Under the pieces are notes generated by a model. The model was not told where the DNA came from and made no database searches. It worked only from the letters and a program-made list of their open reading frames with translations. A DNA stretch of 64,000 nt from Ruminococcus sp. (GTDB lineage Bacteria > Bacillota > Clostridia > Oscillospirales > Ruminococcaceae). Positions 54,223 through 62,404 of this stretch are shown in pieces. Where the stretch lies: contig JAGCYM010000092.1 of assembly GCA_017960805.1 (NCBI GenBank), forward strand, positions 1 to 64,000. Reading direction: 5' to 3'. Numbering within the stretch: the first letter of the stretch is position 1; the number at the start of each line of letters is the position of its first letter. The position numbers were made by a program, and so were the translations under genes.

Positions 54223-54897
54223 ATGAAATACGAAATTATCGGACAGACAGTTCCCGCAGTTGAAGTCACACTCAGCAATGGCGAGTCAATGTTTACCCAG
54301 TCAGGTGGCATGATCTGGCAGACAGAGGGAATCAAGATGAGCACAAATGCAAGAGGCGGTATTGCTCGCAGCCTTGGACGTATGTTCACAGGCGAATCTG
54401 TATTTATGGCTAACTATACAGCTGAGACAGAGGGCGCAAAGATTGCTTTCGGTTCTACGGTTCCTGGCTGTGTTGTTCCAGTTGATATCTCACAGGGCGA
54501 GATAATCGTTCAGAAGGGTTCTTTCCTCTGTGCTCAGCAGAGTGTAGACCTTAAGGCTACTTTTACTAAGAAATTCTCTGCAGGCCTCTTCGGTGGTGAA
54601 GGCTTTGTTCTCCAGCGTCTCTTCGGAAGCGGTATGGCTTTCCTTGAGGTTGATGGTGATAAGGTTGAGCGTACACTTGCTCCCGGCGAAGTACTCAAGG
54701 TTGATACCGGTAATGTTGTAGCATTTGAAGCTACTGTTAGCTATGATATAGAGACTGTTAAAGGTCTAGGCAACATATTCCTCGGCGGCGAGGGGCTTTT
54801 CCTGACAAAGCTTACTGGTCCTGGCAGAATAATTCTCCAGACTCAGAACTTCAATGACTTTGCTGGTAAGGTTATCTCAATGATCCCTGGAAAATAA
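54223..54897 (+). CDS. TIGR00266 / AIM24-family protein
   Basis: 224 residues, soluble beta protein. Starts MKYEIIGQTVPAVEVTL and shows the family blocks MFTQSGGMIWQTEGI, GGIARSLGRMFTGES, ANYTAETEGAKIAFG, FLCAQQSVDL and FGGEGFVLQRLFGSGMAF. Related to tryptophan-attenuation-like double-psi folds; role unknown. SD AGGAGG, own promoter and own terminator, so a single-gene unit. Frequent AAG, CTC and GTT codons suggest high expression. Confidence 0.92.
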   Translation: MKYEIIGQTVPAVEVTLSNGESMFTQSGGMIWQTEGIKMSTNARGGIARSLGRMFTGESVFMANYTAETEGAKIAFGSTVPGCVVPVDISQGEIIVQKGSFLCAQQSVDLKATFTKKFSAGLFGGEGFVLQRLFGSGMAFLEVDGDKVERTLAPGEVLKVDTGNVVAFEATVSYDIETVKGLGNIFLGGEGLFLTKLTGPGRIILQTQNFNDFAGKVISMIPGK

Positions 54898-54909
54898 TTG
54901 ATTAAATTA

Positions 54910-54953
54910 TGCTCCCTGCAATCGACTTATCATCGACTGCAGGGGGCATTTTT
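54910..54953 (+). terminator. Rho-independent terminator
   Basis: Arms TGCTCCCTGCAATCGA / TCGACTGCAGGGGGCA (few mismatches) and a T run. Confidence 0.85.
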
Positions 54954-54977
54954 CATATGACAGGTCCATGTCGATTC

Positions 54978-55006
54978 TTGACAATTCCTGTATTTTGAGA
55001 TATAAT
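54978..55006 (+). promoter_or_regulatory. Sigma-A promoter of walJ-rlmH
   Basis: TTGACA, 17-base spacer, TATAAT: perfect consensus. Confidence 0.88.
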
Positions 55007-55063
55007 CAAAATGACCGCAGGGCAGTGTGCCGAGCGGTCATTTCTATGACTTAAGGTGATAAA

Positions 55064-55849
55064 ATGGCAAGGCTGTATCCACTTTTCAGCTCCAGCAAGG
55101 GCAATTCATACTACATAGGTAACGAAAAGAATGGTATACTTATTGACTGCGGTGTAAGCTTCCGCAGACTGAATTCCGCTCTTGAGATGAACCATATTCC
55201 TCTTGAAGCTGTTCAGGCGGTCTTTATAACTCATGAGCATACCGACCATATTCAGGGACTAAAACTGCTTACCAAGAATACTGGCATGCCTGTCTATGGT
55301 ACTAAAAGAACTCTTCAGCGACTAAGTGATACTGACAAAGTATCAGGAAACTCGCATCTCATAGATATATTCGGAAAGTCCATCGAGTGCTCTGGCTGTG
55401 AGATAACATGCTTCAGTACACCTCATGATGCAATACACAGCTGCGGCTATCGTATAACTACTGAGGACGACAAAGTATGCGCAATCTGCACTGATCTAGG
55501 ATATGTTACTCCTGAGGTAGATGCTGCACTGACTGGATGCAAGCTCGTAGTTCTGGAATCTAATTATGATGAGAATATGCTTCGTCATGGACCGTATCCT
55601 CTTTATCTTAAGGAACGTATCCTTTCCCAGAACGGACATCTGTCCAATCACTCCTGCGGAGATCAGGTAAACAAGCTTATCCGTCAGGGAACAACACACA
55701 TAATACTCGGACATCTGAGTCAGGACAATAATCGCCCTGATATCGCTGATACTACTGTCCAGTCACATCTGGTCGGATTTACTCGCGGACGTGATTATCT
55801 CATGGGAGTTGCTCCCGTGGAAACGCAGGGAGGAGCTGTTATCTTCTGA
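55064..55849 (+). CDS. walJ: MBL-fold metallo-hydrolase, WalJ/YycJ type
   Basis: 261 residues. Metallo-beta-lactamase fold with FSSSKGNSYYIG at the start, the metal site THEHTDHIQGL, FSTPHDAIHSCGY, CTDLGYVT and LGHLSQDNN near the end. In Bacillus relatives it is linked to the WalKR cell-wall system and acts as a 5'-exonuclease in some species. The walKR genes are not in the window. It overlaps rlmH by one base (TGATG). Confidence 0.9.
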   Translation: MARLYPLFSSSKGNSYYIGNEKNGILIDCGVSFRRLNSALEMNHIPLEAVQAVFITHEHTDHIQGLKLLTKNTGMPVYGTKRTLQRLSDTDKVSGNSHLIDIFGKSIECSGCEITCFSTPHDAIHSCGYRITTEDDKVCAICTDLGYVTPEVDAALTGCKLVVLESNYDENMLRHGPYPLYLKERILSQNGHLSNHSCGDQVNKLIRQGTTHIILGHLSQDNNRPDIADTTVQSHLVGFTRGRDYLMGVAPVETQGGAVIF

Positions 55850-56322
55850 TGAATATTGAATTGATAGTTATCGGGAAACTTAAGGAGGAATATCTTCGCT
55901 CAGCATGTGCTGAGTATATAAAGAGGCTTGGAAGATACTGTACATTTACTCTTCATGAGCTTGATGAATGTCGTCTCAGTGATAATCCTTCAGAGAAGGA
56001 AATAGCCGCTGCGTTGAAAAAAGAGGGCGAGCAGATACGCAAGATCGCTAAGGGAATGATAATACCGATGTGCATTGAAGGAAAGCAGCTCACTAGTCCT
56101 GAGCTTGCTGAGAAGATAAGCACTGCGGGAGTTGACGGAGTCAGCACAGTCACATTCATCATCGGAAGTTCATTTGGCCTTGATCCGGAGATCAAGGCAA
56201 TGGGAGAGCTTAAGCTTTCGATGTCCAAGATGACTTTTCCTCACCAGCTCGCTCGTGTTATGCTGCTTGAGCAGATATATCGCAGTTTTCAGATATCAAC
56301 TGGTGGGAAGTACCATAAATAG
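55849..56322 (+). CDS. rlmH: 23S rRNA pseudouridine-1915 N3-methyltransferase
   Basis: 157 residues, the full family length. SPOUT methyltransferase that modifies helix 69 of the large ribosomal subunit. Family end is intact: FIIGSSFGLDPEIK, LSMSKMTFPHQLARVMLLEQIYRSFQI (given by its ends LSMSKMTFPHQL and EQIYRSF) and the terminal GGKYHK. walJ-rlmH adjacency is common in Firmicutes. Confidence 0.97.
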   Translation: MNIELIVIGKLKEEYLRSACAEYIKRLGRYCTFTLHELDECRLSDNPSEKEIAAALKKEGEQIRKIAKGMIIPMCIEGKQLTSPELAEKISTAGVDGVSTVTFIIGSSFGLDPEIKAMGELKLSMSKMTFPHQLARVMLLEQIYRSFQISTGGKYHK

Positions 56323-56340
56323 GATCAATCAATACATAGA

Positions 56341-56383
56341 AAGCCGCTCTAGGTCACTTTTTTGAACGACCTGAGAGCGGCTT
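56341..56383. terminator. Bidirectional terminator
   Basis: Arms AAGCCGCTCTAGGTC / GACCTGAGAGCGGCTT with one bulge and T-rich loop and exits; ends rlmH (+) and the dockerin fragment (-). Confidence 0.85.
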
Positions 56384-56389
56384 AATTAT

Positions 56390-56530
56390 TTATGATGTGA
56401 AGTATGTTTCGTAGTTTGTCCAGCCAGCTAAATAACGTGATAGGATAACAGAATCAAGGAGGTTAACCTCACCGTCTTTGTTGATATCAGCAGTGGCAGG
56501 GTCTACTGTAATAGATTCCCAGCTGATGTA
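56390..56530 (-). pseudogene. Orphan dockerin C-terminal fragment
   Basis: The minus strand encodes a family-typical dockerin half, DINKDGEVNLLDSVILSRYL, and a natural end (NYETYFTS, stop, then a terminator). Upstream of about 56530 the minus frame is only the complement of Ser/Thr codons from the opposite gene. So a dockerin gene end is joined head to head to another gene that has lost its own front. Confidence 0.65.
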
Positions 56531-57590
56531 TAACAGCAGCGTTGTGGAGTCAATAAAAATGGTTGATGAGAAGGAAACTACTACATCATCAGAAACATCA
56601 ACAAGCGCTACGACAACAGTGACTACAACAACCGGAATCGTAACATCGGAATCAACGTCAGAGAGCGGATCTGAAACAACTGTAACAGTTACGATCACTA
56701 CAGTTGCTTCAAGCGTAACAACAGCTTCAACTTCTCAGGAGACAACAGAATCATCCAGTGTGGTATCATCTGCAACGCTTACAAGTGCTACAGTATCAGA
56801 TACTACAACAAGTACTGCTCAGACCGAAAGCGAAACAACTGTTTCATCTCAGCAGAACGGTACTACAACAACTATAACGAGTACCGCCGGAGATACAACG
56901 TCCGCTTCTACAACTGCAACATCTACACAGAGCGCTGCATCTACAACGGTGACGACGTCTGATAGAACAACTATGAGTGAAGGTTCAACTGAGACAGGAA
57001 CCACGACTGTATCTACTGAGTCAGATACAACGACCACGACAGTATCAGAAACAATCCCAGCAGGTTCTGATACATCAACCAATACATCTACAGTAGCTAC
57101 TACTTCAACTGCATCAGATACTACAAGTATCATAAGTTCAACTTCGACCACAGCTGTTTCAGGTTCAGCAACTGTTGAGAGTTCGACTTCAAGCGCTGCA
57201 GGTTCATCCGTGACCACGACTTCAACAGAAAGTTCTACAACAGCTTCTTCAACACAGACGACCACAGCGGCAACATCTACAGAGCCTGTAACAACTACAA
57301 CGACAGAAGGCGGAGATAAACCGGAGATTCCATATAACCTGGGAGATGTAAATGAGGATGGAAAGGTAGATGCAAAGGATGCATCACTCATACTCGTAGC
57401 ATATGCAAAAGCGTCAACAGGAGGAGAAGACGGATTTACCGAATTTCAGAAGCTTGCTGCGGAAGTAAACGGAGATGGAAAGATAGACGCTAAGGATGCG
57501 TCGTTTGTCCTTGCATACTACGCGATGGTATCGACAGCATCAGGAGATGTTCCATCACTGAAAGAATTTGTGGGATCTAAAGCAATATAA
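56478..57590 (+). CDS. Ser/Thr-rich dockerin protein, front end apparently lost
   Basis: Up to 370 residues; the start is uncertain. There is no signal peptide and no SD, and the first 20 or so codons overlap the complement of a dockerin fragment. From about residue 31 some 250 residues are almost only Thr, Ser, Ala, Val and Glu, a long linker. The C-terminus is a full type I dockerin (DVNEDGKVDAKDASLILVAY and EVNGDGKIDAKDASFVLAYY). Such a layout normally has a secreted catalytic domain before the linker. Probably a rearranged remnant, though a recent fusion cannot be excluded. Confidence 0.6.
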   Translation: MLISAVAGSTVIDSQLMYNSSVVESIKMVDEKETTTSSETSTSATTTVTTTTGIVTSESTSESGSETTVTVTITTVASSVTTASTSQETTESSSVVSSATLTSATVSDTTTSTAQTESETTVSSQQNGTTTTITSTAGDTTSASTTATSTQSAASTTVTTSDRTTMSEGSTETGTTTVSTESDTTTTTVSETIPAGSDTSTNTSTVATTSTASDTTSIISSTSTTAVSGSATVESSTSSAAGSSVTTTSTESSTTASSTQTTTAATSTEPVTTTTTEGGDKPEIPYNLGDVNEDGKVDAKDASLILVAYAKASTGGEDGFTEFQKLAAEVNGDGKIDAKDASFVLAYYAMVSTASGDVPSLKEFVGSKAI

Positions 57591-57605
57591 CTTAACATAA
57601 GCAAA

Positions 57606-57640
57606 CAAGGCGGATCGTAAGTGATCCGCCTTGTTTTGTT
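57606..57640. terminator. Bidirectional terminator
   Basis: Perfect arms CAAGGCGGATC / GATCCGCCTTG followed by T residues on the plus strand; also ends tetR on the minus strand. Confidence 0.85.
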
Positions 57641-57657
57641 TAGTTGCCATTTAAGTG

Positions 57658-58242
57658 TCATGGTTTAGAAATGAAGCCGCTTATACCATAAAACATAATG
57701 TTTCCGAGAGTGTTTGAAAGCTCCTCTATTGGGATTGCTCTGTTTGAATTGAACCACATCTGGTAAACTCTGATCATTCCGGATGTTGAATAATCAATTA
57801 TCATCTGTAAGTCTGTTTCTGGAATATCAACTTGCTTTTTTAGTTTTTCCTTGGTTTTCTCTTTAAGAAGGTCAACTACTTTAGTAGCAAGGCTAACATT
57901 GCTGCTCATTTTCATCAGATGACTGTAAAATTCAAAGTCACTATTTATTATAGCTGTTAGTTTGTCAAATACTATCAGTGGATCTTTCATTGCTTCATAT
58001 ATATCAACATCATTAAGGTTGCTCTCAAGTGAATTGATAATGCTGTTTTCAATCTCATCAACCACCTGATGAATACCGCTGTAATAATTATAGAAGGTTT
58101 TGCGGTTTATATCTGCCTTTTCAGAAATATCCTTTATTGTTATTGTATTAATATCCTTTTCACATAATAATTCTGCCAGTGCTATGCGGATAGCTTTCTT
58201 TGTACGTGTTATTCTTCTGTCCGTGCGTTTGATATCATTCAT
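57658..58242 (-). CDS. TetR/AcrR-family transcriptional regulator
   Basis: 194 residues from the ATG at 58242 (AAAGGA six bases upstream; the open frame extends 26 codons further). N-terminal helix-turn-helix: TRTKKAIRIALAELL, ITIKDISEKADINRKTFYNYY (given by its parts ITIKDIS and NRKTFYNYY). The C-terminal ligand part belongs to the TetR_C group common in Clostridia. Transcribed away from the small membrane gene and fabF; a shared palindromic promoter region suggests it controls both itself and them. Confidence 0.9.
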   Translation of the reverse strand: MNDIKRTDRRITRTKKAIRIALAELLCEKDINTITIKDISEKADINRKTFYNYYSGIHQVVDEIENSIINSLESNLNDVDIYEAMKDPLIVFDKLTAIINSDFEFYSHLMKMSSNVSLATKVVDLLKEKTKEKLKKQVDIPETDLQMIIDYSTSGMIRVYQMWFNSNRAIPIEELSNTLGNIMFYGISGFISKP

Positions 58243-58339
58243 AGTAGTTCCTTTCATCATTTTTTTGAAAATGTGTTGCGAATACCACATTATCTGAGAA
58301 ATGTGTGTATTAATCTGCACTTTGACAAAAAAATGTCCA

Positions 58340-58371
58340 TTGGATTATTTCTACGTATGTATTATAATACA
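58340..58371. promoter_or_regulatory. Shared promoter core and candidate TetR operator
   Basis: On the plus strand TTGGAT, 17 bases, TATAAT. The -10 box lies in a perfect 14-base palindrome TGTATTATAATACA (58358-58371), so it reads as TATAAT on both strands. On the minus strand a TTGACT sits 18 bases from it. A protein bound here would block both directions. Confidence 0.65.
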
Positions 58372-58510
58372 CATATGTGGCGAAAGTCAATACTTAATTA
58401 ATTGACGGTGAATCAAAACACCTGATTGATCGGAAGGCAAACCAGTGACTGAACAGCAGCTCGCCTGCATAATGATATTATAGAATATATATTATACCAA
58501 GGGTGATGAC

Positions 58511-58645
58511 ATGAAAAGACTAATAACTAGGTTAGGGTTAATAATTGGTGTACTGTTTACGGCGGGAGTTGTATTCTTGTGTGGTGATCTTATTTTGGGG
58601 TTGATTGGTTTTGATATTTACTGTCAAAAGAAAAAAGGAAAATAA
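58511..58645 (+). CDS. 44-residue membrane peptide upstream of fabF
   Basis: MKRLITRLGLIIGVLF, then a second hydrophobic stretch with CGDLILGLIGFDIYC and the basic end QKKKGK. SD-like GGGTGATGAC precedes the ATG. Too small to assign a family. It lies 48 bases before fabF on the same strand and downstream of the palindromic promoter. Confidence 0.5.
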   Translation: MKRLITRLGLIIGVLFTAGVVFLCGDLILGLIGFDIYCQKKKGK

Positions 58646-58693
58646 GTCACATAGTAATGAATGAAAAAGATATAAAACGAAAGATGTGTAAGA

Positions 58694-59929
58694 ATGAATA
58701 AAGTATACATAACAGGAATAGGTACAGTTAATCCAGCTGGTAATAACGCAGCTGAGTTTAATGAGAACCTTAAGAATGGTAAATGCTGTATCTCAGAGTT
58801 TACCAGCGAAGATGCAGATTTCCCGATTAAGGTGTGTGGCAGTGCTGCAGGTTTCAAGGCAGAAGACTATTTTTCTAAGAAAGAATTACGTCGTATGGAC
58901 AGATTTGTTCAGTTTGCGGTTGTAGCTGCTGAAGAAGCTATACGTGACAGCAAGCTGGATCTCAAAGAAGTATCACCGTTCAGAAGCGGTGTTATTACAG
59001 GTGTAGGGTTTGGAGGTCTGCCGCATACAGAAAAAGAACACAGTGACTATTTGGAGCGCGGAAGCAAAGCTGTCAGCGCCTCATTTATTCCCGCAATGGT
59101 TCCAAATATGGCATCTGGAATTATTGCTATGAAAACAGGATTCAAGGGCAGTGACTTTTCAGTTTCTTCTGCATGTGCTTCTTCTACAAATGCAATTGGA
59201 GAAGCATACAGAAAAATAAAAGACGGATATCTTGATGTATGTATTTGCGGTGGCAGTGAATCGACACTGACAGGTTTCTGCTTAAGTGCATTCGGAAATA
59301 TGAAGGCGCTTTCAAAGTCATCTGATTCCATGAAAGCTTCTATACCATTTGATGCGAACAGAAACGGTTTCGTTCTGGGAGAGGGAGCTGGTATCCTCAT
59401 TCTTGAGAGCGAGAAACATGCGCTTGAAAGAAATGCAAAGGTATATGCTGAGATCTGTGGATATGGTGCAAGCTGTGACGCTTTCCATGTAACTATGCCT
59501 GATCCGTCTGCTGAAGCAATATGCTATGCTATAAAGTCCGCCTTGTCTGAAGCGGAAATTTCTGAAAGAGAAATTGATTACATCAACGCACACGGAACTT
59601 CCACACATTTTAACGATCTTACTGAGGCCAAAGCAATAAGAAGTGTCTTTGCAGATCGCACAAAGGATATTGCGGTAAATTCAACAAAATCAATTACAGG
59701 GCATCTTCTCGGAGGTGCAGGAGCTGTTGAATGCTGCGCTGTTGCACTGCAGATGAAAAACGGATATATACATCCGACCTGCGGAACTGAAACGATAGAC
59801 AGTGAATGTGATCTGAATGTTGTTCTCCATAATTCCATAGAAAGGAAAATAAATGCGGCATTATCACTTTCACTTGGATTCGGAGGCCATAACGGAGTTC
59901 TTTGTTTTAAGGCGCCATCAATACAATGA
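58694..59929 (+). CDS. fabF: 3-oxoacyl-[acyl-carrier-protein] synthase II
   Basis: 411 residues. Condensing enzyme of fatty-acid synthesis: nucleophile Cys in SVSSACASSTNAIGEAY, first His in INAHGTSTHFND, second His in SITGHLLGGAG, and the end LSLGFGGHNGVL. Complete thiolase-fold length. It stands alone, away from other fab genes, beside a TetR regulator, so it may be a dedicated or stress-controlled copy rather than the main housekeeping one. Confidence 0.95.
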   Translation: MNKVYITGIGTVNPAGNNAAEFNENLKNGKCCISEFTSEDADFPIKVCGSAAGFKAEDYFSKKELRRMDRFVQFAVVAAEEAIRDSKLDLKEVSPFRSGVITGVGFGGLPHTEKEHSDYLERGSKAVSASFIPAMVPNMASGIIAMKTGFKGSDFSVSSACASSTNAIGEAYRKIKDGYLDVCICGGSESTLTGFCLSAFGNMKALSKSSDSMKASIPFDANRNGFVLGEGAGILILESEKHALERNAKVYAEICGYGASCDAFHVTMPDPSAEAICYAIKSALSEAEISEREIDYINAHGTSTHFNDLTEAKAIRSVFADRTKDIAVNSTKSITGHLLGGAGAVECCAVALQMKNGYIHPTCGTETIDSECDLNVVLHNSIERKINAALSLSLGFGGHNGVLCFKAPSIQ

Positions 59930-59956
59930 TACAATCCTGAGGATTCTTTATACACA

Positions 59957-59992
59957 AAAACGCGTTCTGTAATTAACAGAACGCGTTTTCTG
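59957..59992 (+). terminator. Rho-independent terminator of fabF
   Basis: Perfect 14-base arms AAAACGCGTTCTGT / ACAGAACGCGTTTT. The stretch from here to 60211 holds no gene I can support. Confidence 0.85.
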
Positions 59993-60211
59993 ATTAGAGA
60001 TTTGAAATGGAATCTTTCGATGAAGAAAAACTATATAGATATCAATTCTCAGAAATTAAAGCTTCCAATCCTTTTTAAAGATCCTCCTGTTAATATTTTA
60101 TATTTCTTCCTATATAATATAACAGAGATTGAAGAATTTCAGTCCATAAAGCTTGCGGACAGTGGACAAAATTTGCATAAATGTTTATTGCGATATGAAA
60201 TATGTTCAAAA

Positions 60212-60251
60212 GAAAAAGGTTATGCAACCATTTGATCACACAACCTTTTTC
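60212..60251 (-). terminator. Terminator of the prfB operon
   Basis: Arms GAAAAAGGTT / AACCTTTTTC with a T-rich minus-strand exit. Confidence 0.65.
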
Positions 60252-60313
60252 TATTTCATAGTTTTTCAATAATGGATATTCGTCTGACTTATATTGGAAA
60301 AGTCAAAATCTTA

Positions 60314-60625
60314 TTAGTATGATTTTGATTCAAGCGTTATGCACATCACTACATAGCCTATCATAAGTATGAGAGAGAAAATCGAGCTTCCCGAGAATCC
60401 TGATGTGAAAACACTGATTACTGAAAAGACAAGGCAGACAAATGAGAGCTTTTTGCAAAGTGAGTAGTTTTCCTTAAATCCTGCGATTGCCATGAACAGT
60501 TCGACCAGAACTAAAACAAGTGCAATTCCTGCGCCGAGGATACCGACTTTCAGGAAAGCATAGATTACAGAAATAGCTGCCATAACAATGATAAGAATAT
60601 TGATTACCTTAAATGCGATTTTCAT
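60314..60625 (-). CDS. Small polytopic membrane protein, unknown function
   Basis: 103 residues with four likely membrane helices and short loops (GFKENYSLCKK in the middle). SD AGGAG precedes the ATG. It starts 27 bases after prfB ends and shares its transcript. No family recognised. Confidence 0.65.
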   Translation of the reverse strand: MKIAFKVINILIIVMAAISVIYAFLKVGILGAGIALVLVLVELFMAIAGFKENYSLCKKLSFVCLVFSVISVFTSGFSGSSIFSLILMIGYVVMCITLESKSY

Positions 60626-60652
60626 ACTTTTTCTCCTTTTGATTTAAGTATA

Positions 60653-61771
60653 TCACTTCTGAAGAGTTCCATGTGAGAGCGACTTCAAATAAGCGTTGAT
60701 GAATCCGTCAAGATCGCCGTCCATAACTGCCTGAATGTTACCGTTTTCAAAGCCTGTACGGTGATCCTTAACGAGTGTGTATGGCATAAATACGTAAGAA
60801 CGTATCTGTGATCCCCATGCGATCTGATTCTGTACACCCTTGATATCTTCTATTTTTTCAAGGTGCTCACGTTCCTTGATTTCGATGAGCTTTGAACGGA
60901 GCATCTTCATTGCATAGTCCTTGTTCTGATACTGGCTTCGCTGTGTCTGACAGGATACAACGATTCCGGTAGGCTTGTGTATAAGACGAACAGCTGAACT
61001 GGTCTTGTTAACCTTCTGACCGCCGGCACCGCTTGAACGGTAAACTTCCATTTCAATATCCTCGTCACGGATCTCTACTTCGATAGAATCATCAATTTCG
61101 GGCATAACTTCGAGAGCTGCGAATGAAGTATGACGTCTTCCGGAAGCGTCGAACGGTGAAACACGTACAAGTCTGTGAACACCAGATTCAGACTTCATAT
61201 AACCATAAGCATTATCACCTTCGATAAGAATTGAAGCGGACTTCAGACCAGCATCATCACCGTCGAGGTAGTCAAGAAGTTCAACTTTGTACTCGTGACG
61301 TTCAGCCCAGTGATTGTACATACGATAGAGCATTTCTGCCCAGTCCTGTGCTTCAGTTCCGCCTGCTCCGGCATGGAATGTCAGAATAGCATTTGCGTTG
61401 TCATATTCACCAGTGAGAAGTGTTGAGAGTTTTTCTTCTTCGAGCTTTGTTTTGAAAGCCTCAGATTCGGATTTGATCTCTTCAACAGAACTTTCATCGT
61501 CCTCTTCTATGGATAGCTCGATGAGTGTTATGATATCCTCAAGGTTGTCATTGAGTTTTTTGAATTTATCTATCTTTCGCTCGAGGGCCTTTGTTTCCTG
61601 GAGCACTTTCTGAGAATTCTCAAGGTCGTCCCAGAAACCGTCTTTAGCAGTTTCTTCATTAAGCTGAGCGACCCTTTCCTTAGCGGCTTTGATATTAAGA
61701 ACATCAGAAAGTTCTTCCATTTCCTTACGATAGCCGACCATTTCAACTCTCAGTTCGTCAAGAATTATCAT
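60653..61771 (-). CDS. prfB: Peptide chain release factor 2
   Basis: 372 residues. Recognises UAA and UGA stops. The stop-codon tripeptide SPF is in VRVSPFDASGRR and the catalytic GGQ in SSGAGGQKVNKTSSAVR. The frame is continuous from the ATG: at the place of the usual in-frame UGA and +1 frameshift (near codon 25) it reads SDVLNIKAAKERV with no interruption, so the common autoregulation is absent. SD AGGAAA precedes the ATG. Confidence 0.97.
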   Translation of the reverse strand: MIILDELRVEMVGYRKEMEELSDVLNIKAAKERVAQLNEETAKDGFWDDLENSQKVLQETKALERKIDKFKKLNDNLEDIITLIELSIEEDDESSVEEIKSESEAFKTKLEEEKLSTLLTGEYDNANAILTFHAGAGGTEAQDWAEMLYRMYNHWAERHEYKVELLDYLDGDDAGLKSASILIEGDNAYGYMKSESGVHRLVRVSPFDASGRRHTSFAALEVMPEIDDSIEVEIRDEDIEMEVYRSSGAGGQKVNKTSSAVRLIHKPTGIVVSCQTQRSQYQNKDYAMKMLRSKLIEIKEREHLEKIEDIKGVQNQIAWGSQIRSYVFMPYTLVKDHRTGFENGNIQAVMDGDLDGFINAYLKSLSHGTLQK

Positions 61772-61815
61772 AGTGATTTCCTTTCTTAAGTCAAAATTTG
61801 CACATATACATTGCT

Positions 61816-61844
61816 ATTATACCACAATCCTTGAGAGACTGCAA
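61816..61844 (-). promoter_or_regulatory. Sigma-A promoter of prfB
   Basis: Minus-strand TTGCAG, 17-base spacer, TATAAT. Confidence 0.75.
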
Positions 61845-61923
61845 CGATTTTTTTTAAATTCGCAAAAAATAATGAGAGCGGAAACTTTTCAAAGTAAATG
61901 CAACAGAAACATCTGTTCTGAGT

Positions 61924-62035
61924 TGCGTTTGATTTGAAAAGTGAGGGGGTGCATTTAGTTTGAAAGTAATAATAACAACAAAGTGCAATAATACAATAAA
62001 TAGTTATGTTGCATTTAATCTGAAAGTAGTAGTTG
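61924..62035 (+). repeat. Three imperfect direct repeats in a decayed region
   Basis: The motif TTGCGTTTGATTTGAAAAGTG, and versions TGCATTTAGTTTGAAAGTAAT and TGCATTTAATCTGAAAGTAGT, occur about 26 and 60 bases apart. Two of them encode VAFDLK and VAFNLK, so they may be pieces of a duplicated gene end. The region 61850-62140 has no intact gene; a reading VVVEVDKSKEISKRFMPQL to a stop at about 62137 looks like a coding remnant. Confidence 0.45.
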
Positions 62036-62183
62036 AAGTTGATAAAAGCAAAGAGATAAGTAAGCGCTTTATGCCGCAGCTGACAGAATATCACATTGAC
62101 AGAGGCTCGTTGTCAACCGGAACGTGGAATAAATAGCGACCTATTTGTGAAACTTAAATTGATTATTCATACATATCCCCATT

Positions 62184-62335
62184 TCAGCTTTCAGGAATAA
62201 ACAACAGTTCATCAATCTTATGTTCTTCGATTTCCTTGACAGTCTTATCAAACTCAATACCACCTTTCTTTTTTTAGAAAGATTGATCATTCTTGTTATT
62301 AAATCTCTGTGATTTACCGCATTTTTTTCTTGCAT
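62184..62335 (-). pseudogene. Frameshifted small gene
   Basis: The minus strand begins MQEKNAVNHRDLITRMINLSKK. At a run of seven A the coding look moves to another frame: GGIEFDKTVKEIEEHKIDE, then LLFIPES and a stop. Joined, it would make a protein of about 48 residues. The sequence overlaps the promoter of the next plus-strand gene. No family recognised. Confidence 0.35.
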
Positions 62336-62358
62336 TATCTGGAAATTTATGGTAAAAT
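62330..62358 (+). promoter_or_regulatory. Sigma-A promoter of the zinc-ribbon/TPM operon
   Basis: TTGCAT, 17-base spacer, TAAAAT, about 47 bases before the start codon. Confidence 0.7.
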
Positions 62359-62404
62359 ATATTTGTTATAACTCCGGATTTGTTGGAGGTTAGGGTGAAA
62401 GGAG

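Noticed and set aside
56849-57391. Long Val/Ser-rich minus-strand frame
   Set aside because: It is the complement of the Ser/Thr linker of the plus-strand dockerin gene.
60002-60235. Open frame of 77 codons on the plus strand after fabF
   Set aside because: It starts after the fabF terminator with no SD or promoter, has no protein-like pattern, and ends inside the minus-strand terminator. A shorter frame (MESFDEEKLYRYQF) is equally unsupported.
61924-62035. Repeats considered as a CRISPR array
   Set aside because: There are only three units, with unequal spacing and several mismatches, and no cas genes. They look like duplicated coding pieces.
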